64,000 nucleotides of DNA from Manis javanica (Eukaryota; Chordata; Mammalia; Pholidota; Manidae), in contig NC_133166.1 of NCBI RefSeq assembly GCF_040802235.1, positions 4,154,001 through 4,218,000 of the forward strand, written 5' to 3'. Positions 24,532 to 64,000 of the stretch are shown piece by piece. The first letter of the stretch is position 1. Every line of letters starts with the position of its first letter. The notes beneath the pieces were generated by a model. That model was not told the DNA's origin, made no database searches, and saw nothing but the letters and a program-made list of their open reading frames with translations. Both the position numbers and the translations under genes were made by a program.

Positions 24532-24993
24532 TTAAGACTGAGGCAAAGAGTTTGTGCAGCCTTCCACAATTTCAAAGAGGTAGTGATAGATACTCGTCCT
24601 CCTGGCGATATCAAATGCAGTCTCTTCCAAGTTGTTTTTCAGACCTGGTTTGATGTAGCGGTTCATCAGAAGGAGTTCTAGGGTATCTTTGCTGTCTTGG
24701 TGCCCAGCAGCAAGGTGCAAGGGGGTCAAGAGGCCTTTTGTTTGGGCATTAATATCCGCATCGTGCTGAAGTAGGAAAGAAGCTACTCTGGCATTGTTCC
24801 ACTTACAGGCACTGTGAAGGGGTGTCCAGCCATCTACAGTCACCGCATGAACATTGGCCCCATGGGCAATCAGCTCACGGACAACATCCAAGTGCCCACT
24901 GTAGGCTGCCCGATGAAGAGGGGTGTACTCATCTTCATCCCTAGTGTTCACATGAGTGGCATTTTCAGAAAGTAACCTCTGCACTGTAGTAAG
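24532..24993 (-). CDS. ANKRD49: ANKRD49 last coding exon (153 codons plus stop)
   Basis: Acceptor CTCAG at 24998-24994, then CTT ACT ACA, continuing the first ankyrin repeat and encoding the rest of the array. It ends at EGCTNSLPQS and TAA (24534-24532). The frame is phase 0 across the intron. Confidence 0.95.
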   Translation of the reverse strand, partial: LTTVQRLLSENATHVNTRDEDEYTPLHRAAYSGHLDVVRELIAHGANVHAVTVDGWTPLHSACKWNNARVASFLLQHDADINAQTKGLLTPLHLAAGHQDSKDTLELLLMNRYIKPGLKNNLEETAFDIARRTSIYHYLFEIVEGCTNSLPQS

Positions 24994-26429
24994 CTGAGAA
25001 GAAAAACAGAGAGCTTTCAAAAACCCATATCAAACCAAAACAGTCAACAAAATTAAACTGGCTAGTGGTGTTAGATTTAGTTAAGTTAAAAAAAAATTCT
25101 TTGTTAGCAGATGACTTTAAGATGAAAATATTTCTTTTGGGGGTAGAGAGGGCAACTGATTTAAGAATGCATTAAGTTAGTGTTAACCATACTCTGTGGC
25201 TTCTAAGAATATGATTCTCTAGATATCAAACCATGCATTTTTGGTCCAATTAAGGCTTGTTTGCACAAAAGCTTTAGTTCTAGATGAATAATATGAAAAT
25301 AATTGTATTTAACATTTTATATTTCATCTGTGAAAATAAACTGATTTTTTAGTGGGATTATCACATCAATATACATAGTGTATAAAACCTTAAAAAGTAA
25401 ACTTCTTTATCAGAGGAATATAATGGTAAAGACATCTAGAGATTAAAGAGCTTAATACCTTCTAAGTAAAACTTTAGAAACATGTTTTCAGGAATTGGTT
25501 TTCAGTTTGGTTTTTGGACCTCAGGTGGGATGAATTGTACTCATGGGTTGAAAATTTACCCAAAAATGCAAGACCTTTTTAGTTATTAGTTTAGTAACAC
25601 AATTATGGGGGAACATAGTAAAATGAGGTAGAAGTGGCTGAGTGGGAAAATACTTTTGTGGTTAAGTAGGATCATCCCACTTGGATGATAGTGAGCAGAT
25701 GAACATTCCTGAATCTCAATTTCTTTATCAGTAAAAAGGAAGACTACCACCTATCTTGTAGGGATACACAAGGATTAAATCAAGTAATAGTAAGGCACAT
25801 GGTAAAGTTGTGATGTAATAAATGTTACTTCCTATCTTCCTTTTCCTAAATGATACTTGTCTCTAGGGTGGTCCTGATGACTTAATATAAATGATTTAAA
25901 AATATAGATGATTGTTTGATATCTTTACACCCCCAAATAATACCTAATGATCATTTGGTACTTATGATGTACTTTCATGTACATTGTCTCATTTGATACT
26001 CAAATCCCTGTATGAGAGGCAGGTATTGATAGCCATTTTAAAAAGAGGTTCAGAAATGGTAGGACTGGCCCAGCATTATAAACCAAACAGAGGGTCAGGA
26101 ACAGGTCTTCTGGCTCTGAATGAAATACTTTTCTACTATATTATGGTTTCCTCTTTAACTTTTTTCTTTACCCGATTTTTTTCAGCAGCCCAAAGAAGCA
26201 ATTTGCTTGGATCTTTTTCCATTTTTTTTTCTTGCAGTTGATACCATTCTTCATTTTTTTCATCTTGCTCCTCATCTTCATCAGAGTCCCCTCCCCAGAG
26301 ACTTTGAGTACCAGTGGGAATAAGGTGTCCATGTGTTTTCAACAATTCAAGTTGGTCAGAGTGTTCAGAAAAGTCCAAGGAATTTTCTGGGTCTGGTTTC
26401 CCAACATCATTTACTTTCTCTTTTTCCAT
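24532..26429 (-). CDS. ANKRD49: ANKRD49, ankyrin repeat domain protein (complete CDS)
   Basis: Two coding exons (26429-26172 and 24993-24532) join to 239 codons and a TAA stop, the human length. Residues 1 to about 70 are acidic and probably disordered (SDEDEEQDEKNEEW). From about residue 73 there are four ankyrin repeats; the TPLH signatures are at about 110 (EYTPLHRAAYSGH), 143 (GWTPLHSACKWNN) and 176 (LLTPLHLAAG). Ankyrin repeats are protein-binding scaffolds; the human protein is nuclear and linked by others to spermatogenesis and cell growth. The ATG at 26429-26427 has a strong context (A at -3, G at +4). It shares a promoter with MRE11. Confidence 0.95.
25690..25830 (+). repeat. MIR fragment
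   Basis: 3' half of MIR: 'ctgaatctcaatttctttat', 'cacctatcttgtagggatac', 'gtaataaatgttacttcc'. Antisense to ANKRD49 within its intron. Confidence 0.6.
25925..26125 (+). repeat. Old mammal-wide repeat, family not resolved
   Basis: Layout 'cattgtctcatttgatactc', then 'tatgagaggcaggtattgat', 'aaaaagaggttcagaaatgg' and 'ggtcttctggctctgaatg' is that of a common MIR/L2-age element. It ends close to the ANKRD49 donor at 26171. Confidence 0.45.
26172..26429 (-). CDS. ANKRD49: ANKRD49 first coding exon (86 codons)
   Basis: Acceptor TTTTTAG just above 26529, ATG at 26429, donor GTAAAG at 26171-26166 after codon 86 (AAT CGG). Encodes MEKEK through LLLWAAEKNR. The 100-base 5' UTR part of this exon carries two tiny upstream frames, at 26524-26501 and 26460-26443. 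Confidence 0.93.
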
Positions 26430-26442
26430 TTTTACTGCTACT

Positions 26443-26460
26443 CTATATAATACAAAGCAT
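26443..26460 (-). other. Short upstream ORF in ANKRD49 5' UTR
   Basis: ATG at 26460-26458 followed by four codons and TAG at 26445-26443, ending 14 bases before the main ATG. A second upstream frame of seven codons lies at 26524-26501. Such frames can lower main-frame translation; no sequence feature shows that they do here. Confidence 0.5.
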
Positions 26461-26529
26461 TTCAAATGTCAGGGTAAAAATTATCTTTCTAGTGATCAGT
26501 TATGTCTGCTTAATTCTGTTCATCAAGAT

Positions 26530-29010
26530 CTAAAAACACAAACACAAAAATTATTAGCAAAACAGTAATTGAGACTTTAGCAACAGCACAGGTAAGTCTT
26601 GTAACCATATACAAATAAAACTCAGTCTAAACTTTTTGGTGTTTATTGGTACCCTTTACATTCACTAAATAACACAGGTGATAGATTTCAGTTATTTATG
26701 TCTTTAATGGCCTAATACTCCTTAGTTTTTGTTTTCTTTTACTAAGTCAATGGTTATATTTTTTTCAATCTATTGGTTTAGATGCTACTGTATTATGCTA
26801 AGAGTGATGGTATTTGAAGCTTTTAAATTATAATAAAATGAAGGTGTTTGTAATTTCTATAAACTAGACACACAGATGATATACAGCAGAAACAAAAACT
26901 TTTAGTTCCTAAAAAACTACTTCAAAGAATTCAGCATTCTTAGAGATGGAACAGCCCCCATAGGACATCTGTCCCAATTTCTCATCAATACAGGTATCTT
27001 TATTATGACATCTACAATAATTATCTTATTTCTACTTGAGTAACTCTGGGCTTGGGAAAATTTGCTGCTTTAAAAAGGAGTCTTATTCATTGATAGACAA
27101 TGATAGTTCTTAGCTGGCTTCTTGTCTGGAACTGAATTTTGGCTGTAACACACTCCTTCACTCAAGAAATATGAATAGACTGTCTGATATGTGCTAGTTT
27201 CTGGGACTGGGATTCAGTAACGAACAAGATCCATCTTAATCTCAAGAAGCTTACTATCTAATGGGGGAACTGGAAAAGACAGTGTGATCAGTGCTATGAC
27301 AGGACCATGTCCACATACAATGAGTACACAGGAGGGTCATAATTAGCCCAGTCCTGAGGGATTAAAGAAGGCTTCCTGAAGGAAGTGAGGTTTATTCTGC
27401 TAGGTGACTTTATAAATGTATAAACTGCTATCAGCTCAAAGAGTTACACAGCTTATTAAACCTCAGCCAGTTAAAAAAAAATGAGAATAACTAATAAATA
27501 TTTTAAAAATACTATTTCTCAGCCTCCCAACTGTATTTGTTGAAATCTTACCACTTACAAAGCTTTCAGATCTTAACTTTGTCTTTCTTGATCCTGCAAA
27601 TTAGATTTCTAGTATCTACTTTTTTTGTGCTACAAATTGCCTTAGTTCACCACTTTTTTTTATTTTAGCCCCTTCAAAAAGTATAAGCTTAAGGACGGGG
27701 GCTGTAACTTATATTTATGTAGCATTTGTATACAGCAGGCATTAAGAAATATTTGTAGAAATAAATTTAATTAAAGTCCTACCAATTGATTCTGCTTGGC
27801 ATAGATTCTGTGAAGTTCCCGAGTTAGTCATACTTCTAAGATACTTATTTCTAATTTCACAAGTTTAATAGTATACAATCCTTATGTAGCAGTAGACTTT
27901 ATTACTAGCACTAAACTTAAGTTTAAACTCTTATTCATGACTAGTGACTTCTCTGGGTCTGTTACTTCATTGTAAGATGTAGTGATTGTACAAAAGGACT
28001 TCCAAATCCCATCCAGCTTTTCAGTCCCAGGACTGTTTTGTTTTATTAGTTCTCTTAGAACTCTCACTTTTGTCTTTATTTTCAAACTATTTCCTGAACC
28101 TTGCAACACAAAAGTGATTATACATCAATTCATTAAATACTTAATAGATAGCAATAAATGATGTAAAGTTCACTTGTTTATTACATCAAAATTGATACCA
28201 TTATAGCACAGACCTTAGGCTCCGTTTTCTATAAAAACTTCTCTTCTGAATTTACTGCTCCATACACAGTAAGTTACATATAAAAAATTTTTTAAGGTAG
28301 ATTTAATTTAAAGAGTTGAACCCAGGTGCATCTCCCTAATCAAGGTTTTTAAAAAATCGATCAAGATTCTTACTTGGTATTTTCCACCAGGAAGAAATGG
28401 GGTATGCTTAACTTAAAAGGACACATTTCATTTTGAGAAAGATCTAAAGTATGCCAGCACCTCACAAACTGTGACAGGTGGGGACATAAACCCCAATTTA
28501 CAGACGAAGGCGCTAAGGTTCGTATAAGTTAAAACAACTTGCCCTCGATTAAGGACCTTTCAGTGGAACCGAAAAGCCGGATTTTCTAATTCAAAAGTTT
28601 CACATTATTTCTCATTGCACTGCATTTTACGGCTGTCAGTACAAAGTAATATAGATGGGCTGAACCCGGGATCCAGGGGCGACAATAAGGGGAAGCTGGG
28701 AATAAAGGTTTGTACACTGGAAGGTCCGAGCGCTTTACCTCCGGGACGTGGGAGTGAGGGACAAGGCCACCAGACCCGAGCCCCTCTGGCACCAGCTGGT
28801 CACTTGCTCGGCCCAGGAGTCGTGCCTGCGGCCTTGTAAATAGCCAAGAACCAACAAGCCGCTTCGGCCCTTGTCAGGACCCACGACGCGGCCGGATCTG
28901 CCCGGCTCAGCCGGGGTAAACAGGTGACCCGCCCCCATGGGCCCAGGAGTTTATAGGGGCCGCAAGGCGACCGCGAAGCGTGATACAGAGCTCGGAAAAG
29001 GTTCACCCAC
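26530..29010 (-). other. ANKRD49 intron 1 (inferred)
   Basis: Runs from the inferred exon 1 donor to the acceptor at 26530. Contains an antisense L2 3' fragment at about 27160-27420 and otherwise AT-rich unique sequence; its first 350 bases lie in the CpG island. No other gene seen. Confidence 0.5.
27160..27420 (-). repeat. L2 LINE 3' region, antisense
   Basis: 'actcaagaaatatgaataga', 'gatatgtgctagtttctggg', 'cagtaacgaacaagatccat', and further on 'gaaggcttcctgaaggaagt' are the antisense L2 3' sequence in order. Confidence 0.6.
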
Positions 29011-29130
29011 CTTAGAGTGGGGAAAACCTCCGCCGCGAACCTGGCTTCCGGGATCGTCTCCTGGCTTCTCGGGATTGGTTCCTGCGCGGGGGCGGGGCAT
29101 CGCCGCTACACCCTCACTGCACTCGGCAGC
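29011..29130 (-). other. ANKRD49: ANKRD49 non-coding exon 1 (inferred)
   Basis: On the minus strand CTCTAAG is followed by GTGGGTGA, a good donor with the exon ending at 29011. The 5' limit is a guess from the promoter elements. Confidence 0.4.
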
Positions 29131-29149
29131 CAATGAGAGCCGAAGAGAA

Positions 29150-29215
29150 GTTGTAGCGCCTGTGTCGTCAATGGGGTATCGCGAGAGCAAGCGCTGCATT
29201 TCCTTCCCGCCTAAG
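29150..29215 (+). other. MRE11: MRE11 non-coding exon 1 (inferred)
   Basis: CCTAAG followed by GTGGGT gives a donor at 29216, the same donor heptamer as the one proposed for ANKRD49 exon 1 on the other strand. An alternative donor (CCGG followed by GTAAAA) lies at 29299. The 5' limit is a guess. Confidence 0.4.
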
Positions 29216-30034
29216 GTGGGTGGTGGCCCCGCTGGTTGTCAGGCTCTAGTTTGGGCTGAGCTGATCTTTTCTTCTCTGGAAGTCCGCTTTCTTCCCGGGT
29301 AAAAGACACCCTCGGGGCCCGGTGGTGGGGCTTTGGAGAGTGCGGGAGTTGGGTCATTTAGGAGTAGTCCTCGCCTCCTAGTTTTGCGGGGCCCCGTGTG
29401 GAAGCCCAGAGTGGGCTGACCCGTCTGGGAGCAATGGGCTGAGTTGACTCGGTCCCGGGCGCAGGTTGAGGCTTGGAATCCCTACGCAACCAGCACTCGG
29501 GGTGGGAGGGGTAGTTCCCTGCAGAAGCTATTCGCCTACATCTTGGCCATTTTTCTTTGTCTTGCTGGTGCCTGAAGGTGTTTCTCCGCAAACCACGTGC
29601 CTCTGTTTATTTACACTAGTTTAAAACGTGAGACGCTTCTTTTCAAAACAAGCTATTTCAGAAGATCGAGTGTTTTTGAGTAGGAAATAACGGAGTCATC
29701 GCCGTGCTCTAGAGTAGCCTATGCATGCAACGTGAAGATGTTTGCACATCCAGAGTTGTTCGTGTGCAAAACCAGAATTACTGTATGTGACCCTTTTTTT
29801 GCCCATTCATTTAACAAACGTTAGTTTCCTGTCTGGTAAGTGGAAAGGGAAATAGATGAATTTAATAATAATGGTGAAACTAGAATGGCACTGGTGATGG
29901 TTAGTTTCTATTCTTGGCTCTTAAAAATTAAAAGTATAGCAAGCAGGTGCTTAGATGAAAAGGACATTTTCCCCAAACTGGCAGTCTGCTTTTTAAAAAT
30001 GTGTGTTTTATAATAATGTTAATTTTGCTTTTAG
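29216..30034 (+). other. MRE11 intron 1 (inferred)
   Basis: Starts in the CpG island and becomes AT-rich after about 29.6 kb. No repeat or other gene recognised. Confidence 0.4.
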
Positions 30035-30131
30035 AAATTGCAATTTAGTGAGTTTTCTGGCACATTTGAACACAGGACCCAGGGGTACTTGGCGAGAATC
30101 TGGTCCTCGAGGAGCTGGATAAACTGTAGAA

Positions 30132-63252
<33,121 letters not shown>

Positions 63253-64000
63253 GTAATTTTTGCTGTAAATTCCTATACTTATATGTCAGTTTGTTAAACC
63301 AAATAAATAAGTTTATTTAGTCATTCCACAGGGCTTAGGTTAGGTGGCTAGAACTGAGCACAGAATGGCTGAAGATAGGTGCCTTTGGTTTATTCCAGTT
63401 CAGCCTACAAATAATTTTGCCTGCTGTCACTCTCTTTTTTCTTTTACTCTTGTCTAAAACTTAATTATGTGTTGGATGGTGGTGGGGGGACATACACAGT
63501 AAGAGCCATTACTAATCAAAATAATACACAATTACTTTTCAGAGCATCTTACTAGTATAAAATAAAATCTTACCCTACTAAGCTGATACTATTTTTGGGC
63601 AAAAAGGAAGAAACTTAGTTTTTTTGGTTAGCAATATTACCGTAGGTAAATATACAGCATCTGCTGGTCTTTCTCAAATGTTGAAGTTAGCTCGATCACT
63701 ATAGTCTGTCTGTTCTCCATCTCCGCAGTTTAGGAACTTTGGTTAGCAACTATTTACTTAAATTCTGGGCCTCTGTCTGGTACTTGATGAATTCATGATT
63801 GAAATATGTTTTCCTATTTTCTAATTTTCCTTAGTTAAAACACTAGTTTCCTAGTTAAAACTAGATTGCTATCTAGTATTTAAAAGTTATCAATTATTTA
63901 CTGTTAGGATTTTGTCTTGATTGCTTCATTCAGCAGACACTGTACTTCTGTTACTGTCTGGCCATTTTGCTTTTAATTCTTAGGAATGCAAATATGAAAA
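63253..64000 (+). other. MRE11 intron 14, partial
   Basis: Donor GTAATT at 63253. Nothing recognised in the 748 bases seen, and no exon 15 (AMTRAR-type coding) before the window ends. Confidence 0.6.

Larger units (their letters stand above)
24994..26171 (-). other. ANKRD49 intron between coding exons
   Basis: 1178 bases with GTAAAG at the 5' end and CTCAG at the 3' end. It holds a MIR at about 25690-25830 (other strand, 'ctgaatctcaatttctttat', 'aggattaaatcaagtaatag') and an old mammal-wide repeat at about 25925-26120 ending about 50 bases from the donor. Confidence 0.7.
28650..29480. promoter_or_regulatory. Bidirectional CpG-island promoter of ANKRD49 and MRE11
   Basis: CpG-rich block between two divergent genes whose coding starts are 3.7 kb apart. 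It has no TATA box. Seen elements: CCAAT box at 29130-29134, an inverted one (ATTGG) at 29074-29078, a GC box (GGGGGCGGGG) at 29088-29097 and an ETS-like CTTCCGG near 29045. The most likely start zones are about 29050-29130 for ANKRD49 (leftwards) and about 29150-29200 for MRE11 (rightwards). Head-to-head placement implies shared housekeeping-type control; start sites are inferred. Confidence 0.8.

Noticed and set aside
26136-26465. Upstream extension of the ANKRD49 frame by 12 codons
   Set aside because: The upstream 'start' at 26465 is TTG, not ATG; the real ATG with strong context is at 26429.

Overview
The window is vertebrate nuclear DNA from a placental mammal. Genes are split by long introns with GT-AG borders, and two CpG islands sit in CpG-poor, AT-rich DNA. 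Most of the remaining sequence is old mammalian transposon debris (L1, L2, MIR, MER5A, MER20, Tigger2, LTRs). No Alu, B1/B2, carnivore tRNA-Lys SINE or BovB was recognised. A young L1 family with a distinctive 3' end occurs three times. Together these suggest a lineage poor in recent SINEs, for example a pangolin or xenarthran; that assignment is a guess.

Three protein-coding genes can be read, in the order expected from human chromosome 11q21. (1) 775-10470, minus strand: the orthologue of human C11orf97, a small protein of unknown biochemical role. Three coding exons are visible, the first in a CpG island at about 10.13-10.72 kb, and the 3' end lies at or beyond the left edge. (2) 24532-26429, minus strand: ANKRD49, complete coding sequence (239 codons in two coding exons). 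(3) 30132-63252, plus strand: MRE11, the nuclease of the MRE11-RAD50-NBS1 DNA double-strand-break complex. Coding exons 2-14 give 521 codons in one uninterrupted frame; the C-terminal exons lie beyond the right edge. ANKRD49 and MRE11 diverge from a shared CpG-island promoter at about 28.65-29.48 kb.

By region: 0-10.7 kb is C11orf97 with L2/MIR/MER5A fragments in its introns. 10.7-23.7 kb is intergenic: two L1 copies in opposite orientation, an ERV LTR at 18.1-19.0 kb with a partial second copy, and unique AT-rich DNA. 23.7-29.1 kb is ANKRD49, and 29.1-64 kb is MRE11.

No new multi-gene system was found; this is an ordinary mammalian locus. The observations most worth a second look are a 14-T tract in the MRE11 exon 5 acceptor (the site of a known human microsatellite-instability target), a compound CA-rich higher-order repeat in MRE11 intron 3, a MER20 copy abutting the exon 10 acceptor, and the ERV LTR with its duplicated segment.
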